From contig NZ_CP154799.1 in the NCBI RefSeq assembly GCF_050920705.1, forward strand, positions 2,418,001-2,482,000: a stretch of DNA of 64,000 bases. Reading direction: 5' to 3'. A program made the position numbers and the translations under genes. The notes below the pieces were generated by a model. That model saw nothing but the letters and a program-made list of their open reading frames with translations, searched no databases and had not been told where the DNA came from. Each line of letters begins with the position of its first letter. The stretch's first letter is position 1. Shown piece after piece: positions 17,915 to 26,377 of this stretch. The DNA comes from Regnicoccus_A sp014224355. Its GTDB lineage: Bacteria; Cyanobacteriota; Cyanobacteriia; PCC-6307; Cyanobiaceae.

Positions 17915-18388
17915 ATGTTGCTGGCCGAGATCTTCACCAGCCGCGCTCTCAGTGAGCAATCCGCCGTGGCGGGGCTCTCCAGGGCGATCCAGCTCTCTGT
18001 GGCGCCTGTGTTCCTGCTCACGGGCATCACCGGTCTGCTGGGGATGTTCACCACCCGTCTGGCGCGGATCATCGATCGCACCCGTTTCATCCAGGAAGCG
18101 ATGGAGCGCAGCGATCTGGCCCAGGCCAAGCGCCTGCGGGGCACCCTGGAAGTTCAGCGCCGCCGCACCTTCCTGATCAACCGCGCCATCCTCTGCACCA
18201 CGTCCACCGCTCTGCTGGTGGCCGGGGTGATCGCCGTGATGTTCATCAGCGCCGTGGCGGCGTTGGATCTGACGGCGATCGTGGTGCCGGTGTTCGTGCT
18301 GGCGATGGCCTCGCTGATCATCGGACTGGTGCTCTTCCTGCTGGAAGTGCAGCTGGCGATCCGCCAGAACCCCCTCCGTTACTACTGA
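17915..18388 (+). CDS. DUF2721 family membrane protein
   Basis: This small integral membrane protein of about 157 residues has three hydrophobic segments. The family signature is present in the first helix and loop (VAPVFLLTGITGLLGMFTTR, then IDRTR). The function of DUF2721 is unknown. I take the ATG at 17915; the frame is open from 17849, but the extra residues do not look conserved. The LuxR-type regulator gene begins 14 bases downstream. Confidence 0.75.
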   Translation: MLLAEIFTSRALSEQSAVAGLSRAIQLSVAPVFLLTGITGLLGMFTTRLARIIDRTRFIQEAMERSDLAQAKRLRGTLEVQRRRTFLINRAILCTTSTALLVAGVIAVMFISAVAALDLTAIVVPVFVLAMASLIIGLVLFLLEVQLAIRQNPLRYY

Positions 18389-18402
18389 ACTCCGGGGGCA
18401 GG

Positions 18403-19116
18403 TTGAACTCTGAGGGATTCCTGGAACAGGCGGCCCAATCACGCCAGGAGGTGATGTCTTTGCTGGCGAGCAGGAGCCTGATGGTGGCCAGTGGCCGCCG
18501 GCTGGTGATCTCCCTGCTCACGGGTGTGATCGGCGATCGCTGCCAGTGGTTCGGCTCCGCCACCGGGGAAAGCGAGGCGCTGCAGCTCCTGAGTGAGCGA
18601 CAGCCGCAGTTGCTGTTCGTGACCCACCCCCTGCGCCCCGGCAGCGGCCTGGAGCTGGTGCGCCGCGCCAAGGCTCTCCATCCGGAGCTGCCCTGTCTGA
18701 TCCTGCTCGAGGAGGAATCACCGCCCCTGGTCCGTGCTGCCCTGGAAGCCCGCTGTGACGGCATCTGTGCCGATCGCGGCGTGGGTTTCGGCCATCTCGT
18801 GGCAGCCACCCGCGCCGTGCTCGGCGGAGGGTTCTACATGGAGCCCCAGCTGAGGGATCTGCTGGCCCTGTCCTGCCGCACCAGCCGGGATCCGGCAGGG
18901 CCAGGCCTGAGTGAGCGGGAACAGGAGGTGCTGGAACTGGTGGTGCGGGGATACCAGAATCCACAGATCGCGTCACGCCTGCACCTGTCGGTGGAGACGG
19001 TGCGCAGCCACCTCAGATCAGCCTTTCAGAAACTGGGGGCGAGCGGGCGAACGCAGGCTGCCGTGATGGCGGTCTGCCAGGGCCTGGTGAGCTGGCATCT
19101 CGAGGAGCTGAGCTGA
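18403..19116 (+). CDS. LuxR-type response regulator with degenerate receiver
   Basis: This regulator of about 237 residues has a receiver-like N-terminal domain and a C-terminal LuxR helix-turn-helix (LSEREQEVLELVVRG, then HLSVETVRSHLRSAFQKLGA). At the place where receivers carry the phosphorylated aspartate (usual pattern LLLDLRLP..G.EL) this protein reads LLFVTHPLRPGSGLEL, so the acceptor Asp appears replaced. It may act without phosphorylation. The start is a TTG at 18403; an ATG at 18454 has an AGGAGG only two bases before it, which is too close. Confidence 0.75.
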   Translation: MNSEGFLEQAAQSRQEVMSLLASRSLMVASGRRLVISLLTGVIGDRCQWFGSATGESEALQLLSERQPQLLFVTHPLRPGSGLELVRRAKALHPELPCLILLEEESPPLVRAALEARCDGICADRGVGFGHLVAATRAVLGGGFYMEPQLRDLLALSCRTSRDPAGPGLSEREQEVLELVVRGYQNPQIASRLHLSVETVRSHLRSAFQKLGASGRTQAAVMAVCQGLVSWHLEELS

Positions 19117-19129
19117 GCACCGAGAGGGG

Positions 19130-19441
19130 TCATTGGCGCCGGCAGTAGCCACCTCCCACGTTCATCCAGCCGGAGGGGCAGGCATCCCCTTTGGTGGGAG
19201 TGACGGTGTAGGTGGTTGCACCAAGAGTGCTGCATTTCCCGTTGAACAGATCCACGTAACCCAGTGGACACATGCTCTTGAGTTTGGGCACCACCTTCTG
19301 AGCCTGGGCAGCCGCCACGAAGCCCCCGATGGCCAGGGGGATGGCCAGGCTCAGCAACCACAGCCACCAGCGGCTGGTCCCACCGCTCCGCCCCGCGATC
19401 CGTACGCGAGGAGCGTGGGGGGTAGGCGCAGCAGAAGGCAT
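19130..19441 (-). CDS. Small secreted or membrane-anchored Cys-containing protein
   Basis: This protein of about 103 residues has an N-terminal basic region, one hydrophobic segment (WWLWLLSLAIPLAIGGFVAA) and a short outside domain. That domain holds two similar Cys-paired units: MCPLGYVDLFNGKC, and ACPSGWMNVGGGYC about 20 residues later. The paired pattern CPxG(Y/W)...GxC suggests two small disulfide loops. I do not recognise a named family. Confidence 0.6.
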   Translation of the reverse strand: MPSAAPTPHAPRVRIAGRSGGTSRWWLWLLSLAIPLAIGGFVAAAQAQKVVPKLKSMCPLGYVDLFNGKCSTLGATTYTVTPTKGDACPSGWMNVGGGYCRRQ

Positions 19442-19625
19442 TGCTGGGGGTTGCAGGACGTGTCATGAGCCTAAGTTTGGGAAGCATGCCCATGAGCCCA
19501 GCAGGCGTGCGGCTCTGCAACAAGACGCGACTCGGGCGCAAGCGATGGGTGACGGCCAAGCTTTGGTCGACAACCGGAAGCTGCGCCTGTCCCGTTTCCC
19601 GCCGTTTCCAACCCATCCTCCCCCG

Positions 19626-20078
19626 ATGTTGCGCCAGCACCTGGACCGGCTTGAGCTCACCACCACCGGCGAGGAATTTCACGATCTGACGGGGCAGCTG
19701 GAGGCAAGCCTTGCTGCCACTGGACTGCGGCTGGGCGTGCTCCACCTGACAGTCCTCCACACCAGCTGCAGCCTGACCATCAACGAAAATGCCGACCCCC
19801 GGGTGCTGCAGGATCTGGCGGCCTACCTCCGCGCTCTGGTGCCCCAGGAGGGAGTCCGTCCGATCAGTGGGGAGGGTCCTCTGCGGGCCTGGGCCCACGA
19901 CGACGAAGGTCCGGATGACATGCCGGCCCATGTCCGCACCGCCCTGACGGCCACGAACCTCAGCCTCAGCTTCGAAGAGGGCAGGTTGCTGCTGGGACGC
20001 TGGCAGGCGGTTTACCTGTGGGAACATCGCAGCCGCCCCCACCGCCGCCAGTTGAGCGTCCACTGGATCGGCAGCTGA
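19626..20078 (+). CDS. YjbQ/UPF0047 family protein
   Basis: This protein of about 150 residues belongs to the YjbQ (UPF0047) family, members of which can complement thiamine phosphate synthase loss weakly. Visible motifs are HTSCSLTINENADPRVLQD and GRWQAVYLWEHRS, with several conserved histidines. The ATG at 19626 fits the family start; the open frame to 19329 is antisense to the preceding gene. Confidence 0.82.
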   Translation: MLRQHLDRLELTTTGEEFHDLTGQLEASLAATGLRLGVLHLTVLHTSCSLTINENADPRVLQDLAAYLRALVPQEGVRPISGEGPLRAWAHDDEGPDDMPAHVRTALTATNLSLSFEEGRLLLGRWQAVYLWEHRSRPHRRQLSVHWIGS

Positions 20079-20093
20079 TCGGACTGTGCGCCC

Positions 20094-20633
20094 TCAGTGA
20101 CGGCCGCGATTGGTCAGGGCTGCGCTGATCTGCGCTCCCACCACCACCGAAGCAGGTTCTCCGTAGATGCCAACGGGGCGTTCTGGGGAGGTGTCATCGA
20201 CGGCTGACAGGCCGGAGACGATTCCAGCATCAATGGAGATGCGACCGGGGCCGTTGAGCAGAATCGCCAGGCTTCCCCCGAGATAGAGCACCACAAGCTC
20301 GAGCAGATAGATGTTGAATCCGCTGGTCAGGATGTGGTGATAGCCAGCCACAGCCATCGTTCCAACCAGGGCCAGCGCGCCGATCGGAGTGAGAAATCCA
20401 AGGATCACAAACCAGGAACCGAAGATTTCGCAAAGACCGGCCAGATGAGCCATCACGAGCGGAAATGGCAGATGCAACGGCACCAGATAGGCGGAAGCGA
20501 AGCTTTCAGGATTGGCCAGCTTCTCCTGGCCGTGGTGAATCATCATCGTGCCAATCGCCAGGCGCAGGATGAGAAGGCCGGCGCTGGTAAAGACGTCGTG
20601 TTTGAGAAAGTAACGGCTCAGGAAGCTGGACAT
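20094..20633 (-). CDS. DoxX family membrane protein
   Basis: This membrane protein of about 179 residues has four hydrophobic segments and the DoxX signature (RLAIGTMMIHHGQEKLANP, then GLCEIFGSWFVILGFLTP). DoxX-like proteins are thought to work in redox or quinone-linked membrane functions, but the role here is not known. It ends with a soluble tail of about 50 residues. The start ATG at 20633 agrees with relatives; the frame is open further upstream without similarity. Confidence 0.8.
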   Translation of the reverse strand: MSSFLSRYFLKHDVFTSAGLLILRLAIGTMMIHHGQEKLANPESFASAYLVPLHLPFPLVMAHLAGLCEIFGSWFVILGFLTPIGALALVGTMAVAGYHHILTSGFNIYLLELVVLYLGGSLAILLNGPGRISIDAGIVSGLSAVDDTSPERPVGIYGEPASVVVGAQISAALTNRGRH

Positions 20634-20710
20634 CGGATCTGGAACGGAGACAGGGAGTGGGGGAGAGATCAGAACGGCGGTGATGGCTGCGGCCGGACCG
20701 CCCGAGGCTC

Positions 20711-20812
20711 TTAGTTCTGCGGGTTGGTAGGCCTGGAGAGGCTGTAGGTCCAGAGCGCCACGCATGCGCACAGGAAGCCCAGAAACACTTCGAGCAAGTT
20801 GAGAGTGGTCAT
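20711..20812 (-). CDS. Tiny single-pass membrane protein, 33 aa
   Basis: A short frame runs from ATG at 20812 to TAA at 20711. It starts MTTLNLLEVFLGFL, continues through one hydrophobic helix and ends in a polar SRPTNPQN tail. The size and layout resemble the small subunits of cyanobacterial photosynthetic and NDH-1 complexes, but I could not match it to a named one (PsbM, PsbT, PetN, PetL, PsaM and Ycf12 do not fit). It lies upstream of doxX on the same strand. Confidence 0.45.
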   Translation of the reverse strand: MTTLNLLEVFLGFLCACVALWTYSLSRPTNPQN

Positions 20813-20948
20813 GGCTTGGAGAGCGGATCCACCCCAGCATGGCTCGCCGGATTAAGAAATGTGAGGAGCCCCTCTCGTGACGCCGCAGGGGGTCTGTCCA
20901 CGGAGCGGACGCTGACGAGCCATGATGGTTACATTCCGCAATGTTTCC

Positions 20949-21227
20949 ATGACGGTCGGAGAGCTGTTCATCGAGTCCCTCTCCAGCGGCGTGATCACCC
21001 CCCTCGAGCTCGACTGGGTGGTGGCGCAGCAGCCCTGTTTTTCTCGGGTCGAGGAGGCCACAGCCCTGCGACTCGGCCGTCTGATCGATCAGGGAAAAAT
21101 CCAGCTCGGCTGCCGTTTGCCCCTGGCCAAACTGCACAATGACGTCATCCGTGAACACTGGATCGAACCGCTCGGCCGCCATCGCCACAACAGGAGAAGC
21201 GAAAGCCAGCCCGGCAGATCTTTGTGA
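20949..21227 (+). CDS. Conserved picocyanobacterial hypothetical protein
   Basis: This soluble protein of about 92 residues begins MTVGELFIESLSSGVITP and is mostly helical, with charged Arg/Asp/Glu residues. Similar short proteins occur in picocyanobacteria, as far as I recall; function unknown. I chose the ATG at 20949 over the ATG at 20922 because the conserved sequence begins there. The last 15 residues are basic and look variable. Confidence 0.6.
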   Translation: MTVGELFIESLSSGVITPLELDWVVAQQPCFSRVEEATALRLGRLIDQGKIQLGCRLPLAKLHNDVIREHWIEPLGRHRHNRRSESQPGRSL

Positions 21228-21311
21228 GCCTTGCCAGGGTTGTCAGAAGACAGTGTCTGCAGCAGCCTTGAAGACCTTGGGTACGGCGAGTACCCCATAG
21301 CGTGATCGGCC

Positions 21312-21506
21312 ATGGCGTGGGATCTGGTACTGGCCATCGGCATCCCGATCGCGCTGCTGCTGGTCGCCACCGGGGTGCTGGAGCGCTGGGGAGAACTTCT
21401 GCCGCCCAGGCTCCAGCACCTGTCCAATCGATCGTCCTTGATCTGGAACACCGGAGTCGGCCTGATCATTGCGCTGTCGCTGCTGCGCTGGCTGCTACAA
21501 CGTTGA
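21312..21506 (+). CDS. Small membrane protein, 64 aa
   Basis: This protein has two predicted membrane helices: LVLAIGIPIALLLVATGV near the N-terminus and LIWNTGVGLIIALSLLRWLL near the C-terminus, joined by a polar loop containing LERWGELLPPRL. I know no function. The gene lies alone on the plus strand between the DUF-like protein and a minus-strand secreted protein. Confidence 0.55.
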   Translation: MAWDLVLAIGIPIALLLVATGVLERWGELLPPRLQHLSNRSSLIWNTGVGLIIALSLLRWLLQR

Positions 21507-21591
21507 CGACGGCGCTCATCACGACGACATCAAGCAACCGTCAGGCCAAGGCCGTCCCGCTCTGCAGGGCAGGGAAATGAAGGATGAACGA

Positions 21592-21897
21592 CTAATAATC
21601 AATCTTGATGAGTTGGTCGAAGCGGAACGGCTCCTGCGTCCTGGGTCTTGAATCCAGGTCCTGGTTCAATTTGATGCTTTCGACCTCGATGTCAAACCCA
21701 GTGGTCTGAGGATCGCAACCCTGGGAGCGAAGCTGCTGGCGTTGCCTCTCAGCCATGGCATCGATGGATCGGGCAGCACTGGCGCCAAGTTGCTTCAGAA
21801 GCTGCGCTGAACGCTGAATGCAGTCCTGAGTCTGAGCGGTGGCAGGTACTGCCATTGATGTGAAACAACAGCTGATGAGGACTAAAAGGCTTTTCAA
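21592..21897 (-). CDS. Small secreted hypothetical protein
   Basis: This protein of about 101 residues has a signal peptide (KSLLVLISCCFTSMAVPATAQ, cleavage likely after ATAQ), then a short mature domain with two cysteines (DCIQRSAQ, SQGCDP). The mature part is helical and polar. I do not recognise a family. It lies next to the IS3 relic and has somewhat lower GC than its neighbours. Confidence 0.5.
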   Translation of the reverse strand: MKSLLVLISCCFTSMAVPATAQTQDCIQRSAQLLKQLGASAARSIDAMAERQRQQLRSQGCDPQTTGFDIEVESIKLNQDLDSRPRTQEPFRFDQLIKIDY

Positions 21898-22175
21898 GAA
21901 TCCATGACCAGGCGTGGATCCATTAAAGCGCCCACCTCAAACGTCGATCAGGTCGCGGGACCTATCAGGGAAGTTGTCCGCTCGGGGTGCTGAGCTGAGC
22001 ACCGAAATTGAGTGTCCTGCGGGTTGAGGTTCAGTGTCCCCGCGGCCGAGGTGTCGTTGTCATCCATGGCTATCTTTGGTCGGGGTTGGGACGTCCGGCC
22101 CCTGATCGCGGCTGTTGCCGTTCGCTTGACAGAGGGGCGCCCTCGGACAGCCACGGGGGCCTGGATTGTTGAGGG
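21898..22175. other. Non-coding flank of the IS3 relic
   Basis: There is no gene here. The stretch probably includes the terminal sequence of the adjacent IS3-family copy; a short repeated GTGTCC (in GAGTGTCCTGCG and CAGTGTCCCCGC, about 22008-22040) may be end-binding sequence. I could not define the terminal inverted repeat or a target duplication. Confidence 0.3.
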
Positions 22176-23068
22176 TCAAGCCGCGACAGGTTGCTGGGGA
22201 CGGGGATGGTTGATGCTCACAACCCGTGGCAGGCTCCAGTCACGGATGTGACGACTCCAGCGCTGCGAATGCTTCTGCCGAGCCTCTTCGTAGGTCTGCT
22301 GACGGATCGCGCAGATCGCATCCGCCTGGCCGTAGTGCCGCTGATTGGGCGTCACATACTTGATGCCGCTGTGCCGGTGCTCAGCGTTGTACCAGTCGAC
22401 AAAGCCTTCCACCCAGGCTTTCACCGAGAGCAGATCCCGGAATCGCCTGAGCGGATCACTCTGGTGGTATTAACCGCTCGGCGAGACTGCGTCTACATCG
22501 TGCGGAACCACGATTCGGCATAGGCGTTGTCGTTGCTCACGCGCGGCCTCGAGAACGAGAGTGACACACCCAGCTCCGCCATCTTGGCAGCCAATGTGAA
22601 TGATCGCATGGGGGCGCCATTGTCCGAGTGAACGACCGCAGCAGTCTCCTTGCTGATTCCTTCATCGCGGCAGACGCGATCAAAGAATGCGCTGGCCAGC
22701 TCGCTGCATTCCCGCTCGTGCACTTCCACTCCAAGGATGCGGCGGCTCCACACATCCAGCACCATGTAAAGGTAGAAGAACTGACCTTTCGCCGGGCCAG
22801 GCAACAGAGTGATATCCCATGCCAGCACTTGATGGATGCCTGTTGCCTCCAGCACCGGGACTGGCCTTGGCTCGCGGGGAGATCGGGCCCTGCCACGATG
22901 ATTCAGAAGGCCTTCCTGCCGCATGATGCGATAGATCGTCGACTCTGAACCCACATCCACTCTCTCCTCAGCAAGAATGGCTACGATCTTACGCCGTGAA
23001 TCTGTGAGCCACTTCACATGGGGCACCCTTGCGGCGATCCACCCTGAATCCCTGGTCGCTGATATCAA
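22176..23068 (-). pseudogene. IS3-family transposase orfB, C-terminal part, frameshifted
   Basis: This is the rve/DDE integrase half. Reading on the minus strand, it runs from about KIVAILAEERV (near 23000) through the DDE core to AYAESWFRTM, then hits TAG at 22495-22493. The frame resumes at 22469 as YHQSDPLRRFRDLLSVKAWV and continues to the stop at 22176, ending PRPQQPVAA. An intact relative would read RTMKYHQS across the break, so 23 extra bases lie between the ATG and TAC codons (22470-22495). The upstream junction to the N-terminal part is also shifted. Confidence 0.8.
22470..22495 (-). repeat. Second short insertion in the IS3 orfB
   Basis: Between the codons for M (22498-22496) and Y (22469-22467) of the motif RTM(K)YHQS lie 26 bases where three are expected. 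On the minus strand the segment begins TAGACGC and ends GAGCGGTTAA. It shares the TAG start and the GCGGT end with the 25-bp insertion in orfA, suggesting a related tiny element, but I see no clear target duplication. Confidence 0.4.
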
Positions 23069-23515
23069 GCCCCCAGCGCCGCAGAGTGCGTGAACAGGTG
23101 CCGATCAGATCTACAACAGCCTTGATGGAAGCTCCTGCATGGAGGCCTTCATAGAGAAAGTCCATGGCTTTATTTCTCTGCTCTGGCGGAATCAGGACTC
23201 CTCTTCTCGCAGCCAAAGCTGATCGATTTTTTTTGAGAGCAACCGCTTCGCGGAAGCGTTCCGCTACAGCAATGTTGCCGCCTCCGAAAGAGCTTTTTCT
23301 TTCTGCGGCCAGCTTGTCCGATGCGCCCCACTGCTCAGGCGGCAGCTGGTGGCCGGCACCAGCTGCCCCTCGTTCTGCCACTGCCTGCGCCAGTTGTAGA
23401 GGGTCTGGGTGGTGATCCCGGTGGAGCGGGCAATCTCCGCCACGCTCCCCCGGTTGGGCGGGCTCATGCGATCGCGGATCTCGGCCCGCATGGCCTGGTC
23501 ATAGATCGGTTTCAT
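22989..23515 (-). pseudogene. IS3-family orfA and start of orfB, broken
   Basis: From ATG at 23515 the frame gives MKPIYDQAMRAEIRDRM and a helix-turn-helix. A one-base loss then moves PPEQWGASDKLAA into another frame. After that the sequence jumps to KEKALSEAATLL, a block that lies much further along in intact relatives, so an internal piece is deleted. A stop follows inside the small insertion at 23238-23272. The frame from 23229 downward (RRGVLIPPEQRNKAMDF, then LIGTCSRTLRRWGLD) is the N-terminal part of orfB and ends at a TAA in RFTA. Confidence 0.75.
23238..23272 (-). repeat. Very small insertion (25 bp) flanked by AGCAA repeats
   Basis: Inside the IS3 orfA, a 25-base segment at 23243-23267 is flanked on both sides by AGCAA (23238-23242 and 23268-23272). 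The segment contains two overlapping mini-hairpins, CTTCGCGGAAG and GGAAGCGTTCC. Removing the segment with one AGCAA copy restores the reading ...T-L-L-S-K-K... of the transposase frame. This matches the pattern of cyanobacterial small dispersed repeats, which insert as ~20-27 bp units with short target duplications. Confidence 0.6.
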
Positions 23516-23658
23516 GGTCCTCGGTTTGGCCCCCTGGTGGATGGGTCAGACCGAGCGGCCTTCTTTCCTGACGCAGGGGGGAGGGTGTTCTGTCCTCTGC
23601 GGTGATCTGGCACCTGTTTGGATAGGACCATTGAGCAGGGGCCTCAAGGGGAGTGACC

Positions 23659-25850
23659 ATGAACGACCCCGGAGGTTCGATCAAAGCCCAGGCCCTGGAG
23701 CTGCTGGCGGAGCTCACCACGGCCGAGAAGCTGGCGCTGCTCGACGGTGACACCCCGTTCTGGTCCGGCATGGCGGATATCGCCCTCGATCAGGCCTCCC
23801 ACCGCCATCCCTGGCCGGCGGGGCAGGTGCCACGTCTGGGCCTGTCGGGACTTCAGTTCGTCGACGGCCCACGTGGCGTGGTGCTTGAAGGTGGAGCCAC
23901 CACCTTCCCGGTGCCGATGGCCCGGGGTGCCTGCTGGGATCCCGATCTGGAGGAACGCATCGGGGAGGCCATCGCTCGCGAGGCCAGATCCTTCGGCGCC
24001 AACTGGGTGGCCGGCGTGTGCATCAACCTCCTCCGCCACCCCGGCTGGGGCAGGGCTCAGGAGACCTACGGGGAGGACCCGGTGCATGTGGGCGCCATGG
24101 GCGCCGCCATGACCCGGGGGCTGGAGCGCCATGCCGTGGCCTGCGTCAAGCACCTCGCTCTCAATTCAATCGACAGCTCCCGGTTCCTGGTCGACGTGCA
24201 GGTCAGCGAGCGGGTGCTGCACGAGCTCTATCTCCCCCATTTCCGCAACTGCGTGGAGGCCGGCGCCGGCTCGATGATGAGCGCCTACAACCAGGTCAAC
24301 GGCCTCTGGTGCGGCCAGCACCCGCAGCTGCTGCGGCGGATCCTCAAGGAGCGCTGGGGATTCACAGGCTTCGTGGTCAGCGATTTCATCTTCGGGGTGC
24401 GAGATGGCGTCGCCGCCCTGCTGGCCGGCCAGGACCTGGAAATGCCCTTCCGAATGGTCTTCGCAGGCTGCCTGCCCGAGGCCGTGGCCGACGGCCGGGT
24501 ACCGATGCGCTGCGTCGACGAGGCCGTGCTGAGGCTGCTGCAGGTGCAGCTGGGCGTGCCCCCAGGGGCCTACCCCGCCTCGCGGCGCTCCTGCGAGCAG
24601 CACCTGGCCCTGGCCCGCGAGGCGGCCACCAGCTCGATCGTGCTGCTGCGCAACGAGGGGCAGCTGCTGCCCTTCACCGGCCTGACCTCGCTGGCCGTGA
24701 TCGGCCGACTGGCTTCGGTCGCGAATCTGGGGGATCGGGGATCCTCAGACACCAGGCCACTGCCCGGAACAGTGGTGACGCCGTTGGATGGCTTGCGGGC
24801 AGCGGCTCCTGAGCTGCGAATCGAGCAGGCCAGCGGCAGCAACCCCCCAGAAGCAGCGGAGCTGGCGGCGCGGTGCGACGCCGCTGTGGTGGTGGCCGGT
24901 CTGGACTGGCGCCTGGAGGGGGAGCACATCCACCCGGGGGACATCGCCCCGATCCTGCGCCTGGTTCCTCCGCCCGCCTGGATGCTGCGCCTGCTGGGGC
25001 GGCGCCGGCTGATGCCGCTGTGGCGTCCGGTGGCCGACCTGCTCGCCTGGATCACCAGCTTCGGCTCAGCCCGCCAGGGTGGCGACTTTGCCGCCGGTGA
25101 TCGCACCGACCTGAGCCTGCCCGCGGATCAGGTGGCCCTGATTCGCCAGGTCGCCACCGCCAATCCACGCACCGTGGTGGTGCTGATGGGCGGTGGCGCC
25201 ATGCTCATGGAGGAATGGCGGCAGCTGGTTCCTGGCCTGCTGCTGCTCTGGTACCCGGGCGAGCAAGGGGGGCGGCCCTGGCCGATGTGCTGTTCGGGAA
25301 GGTGTCGCCCTCCGGCCGGCTCCCCTTCTCCGTGCCCACCCAGGCCACCCACCTGCCGCCCTTCGAACCCCGGGCGAGGCGGGTCGTCTACGACCTCTGG
25401 CATGGCTACAGGCGCCTGCAGCGTGACGGCCATCCGGCGGCGTTTCCGTTCGGCTTCGGGCTCTCCTACAGCCGCTTCACGGCCTCCGACCTGACAGCCG
25501 AGCTCCAGCGCGCGGATAGGCAGATGGATCAGCTGCGAGCGAGCGTCACCGTCACCAACACAGGCCAGGTGGAGGCGGCCGAGGTGGTGCAGCTGTACCT
25601 GGAACCACCCGCTCGGGAGGTCGAGCGTCCGGCTCGAAACCTTGTGGCCTTTCAGCGCCTGCTCCTGGGAGCCGGAGAAGCACGGCGCATCACCCTGGCC
25701 GTCCCCCTGCGGGTCTGCGCCAGGTTCGATCCGGCCCAGGATGGCTTTGTGACCGAAGCTGGCCTGCACCGGCTGGTGCTGGCCAGGCATGTGGAAGACG
25801 AGGGCCTGGCGGTGGCGCTGGAGCTGGAGGCCGGGCTCGTCTGCCCCTGA
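23659..25850 (+). pseudogene. Glycoside hydrolase family 3 beta-glycosidase, one-base frameshift
   Basis: GH3 enzymes cleave beta-glucosides, xylosides or related links. The first frame (to about 25272) has the N-terminal barrel with the nucleophile motif GFVVSDFIFG and substrate-binding KHLALNS. The second frame continues with GAALADVLFGKVSPSGRLPF, FPFGFGLSYSRF and the C-terminal fibronectin-like domain to the stop at 25850. The frames meet at a run of six G (25267-25272); seven would give EQGGAALADVLFG, the family sequence. AAGGGGAG precedes the ATG at 23659. No signal peptide is seen. The gene may be intact if the base is a sequencing miss. Confidence 0.82.
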
Positions 25851-25873
25851 GGGATGCCGCTGTCGTGCCTTTC

Positions 25874-26377
25874 TCATCGCTGCCGGCTGGAGAGGGGCTT
25901 GCTCGAGAGCCTCCTCAGAGTCCTGCCCAGGCGCAGGCGGTTGTAGCGCTGCAGCAGCAGGCACGGGAGGTTGAACAGGGTCGCGAAGACCAGATTGATC
26001 AGCACCCCAGACGGTGGCAGCCACAGAACCGTGACCATCCAGGCGGGCCAGAGCGCCCAGTGCACCAGCTCCGCCCGACGGGTCTCCAGGCTCAGCCGTT
26101 GCAGGGCCAACGGGTCCCTGCGGGCCAGGCTCGCCTTGCTGACGCCCCCCGGCAGGGCATCGCCGGCATCAGGAATCCAGGGCTTCCAGATCCGGATCCC
26201 CAGCCAGCGTTCGTAGATCCGCAGAGGGACCGCACTCTGGTGGTCAGGCTGACAGGGATCACGCCAGCCAAGCAGCCGATCCGGCAGCTGATTGGCGAGC
26301 GACCCGATCACGATTGACCACAGCAGCCACAGGCTGACCGAGGCAGCCACCGCACCCCACCCTCTGAGTGTTCCCAT
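25874..26377 (-). CDS. CrtO-like glycosyl-carotenoid acyltransferase
   Basis: This protein of about 167 residues resembles staphylococcal CrtO, which esterifies the glucose of glycosyl-4,4'-diaponeurosporenoate with a fatty acid. Shared blocks in order are an N-terminal membrane helix with LANQLPDRLLGW, YERWLGIRIWKPWIPDAG, ETRRAELVHW, and a C-terminal helix followed by LLLQRYNRLRLG. It should be a membrane enzyme. Its ATG (26377-26375) overlaps the stop of the upstream glycosyltransferase in a TGATG arrangement, so the two are translationally coupled. The natural acceptor here is unknown; cyanobacteria make C40, not C30, carotenoids. Confidence 0.75.
   Translation of the reverse strand: MGTLRGWGAVAASVSLWLLWSIVIGSLANQLPDRLLGWRDPCQPDHQSAVPLRIYERWLGIRIWKPWIPDAGDALPGGVSKASLARRDPLALQRLSLETRRAELVHWALWPAWMVTVLWLPPSGVLINLVFATLFNLPCLLLQRYNRLRLGRTLRRLSSKPLSSRQR

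Larger units (their letters stand above)
22176..23515 (-). mobile_element. Decayed IS3-family insertion sequence
   Basis: The region carries the two overlapping frames of an IS3-family element, both broken. orfA (from 23515) starts with a helix-turn-helix transposase region (AEIARSTGITTQTLYNWRRQ). orfB holds the DDE integrase core with D in VLAWDITLL, D in VVHSDNGAPM and E in AYAESWF. Lesions include a one-base loss in orfA near 23340, an internal deletion after DKLAA, a 30-base insertion at 23238-23272, loss of several bases near 23000, and a net 23-base insertion at 22470-22495. The element cannot make an active transposase. Confidence 0.85.
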
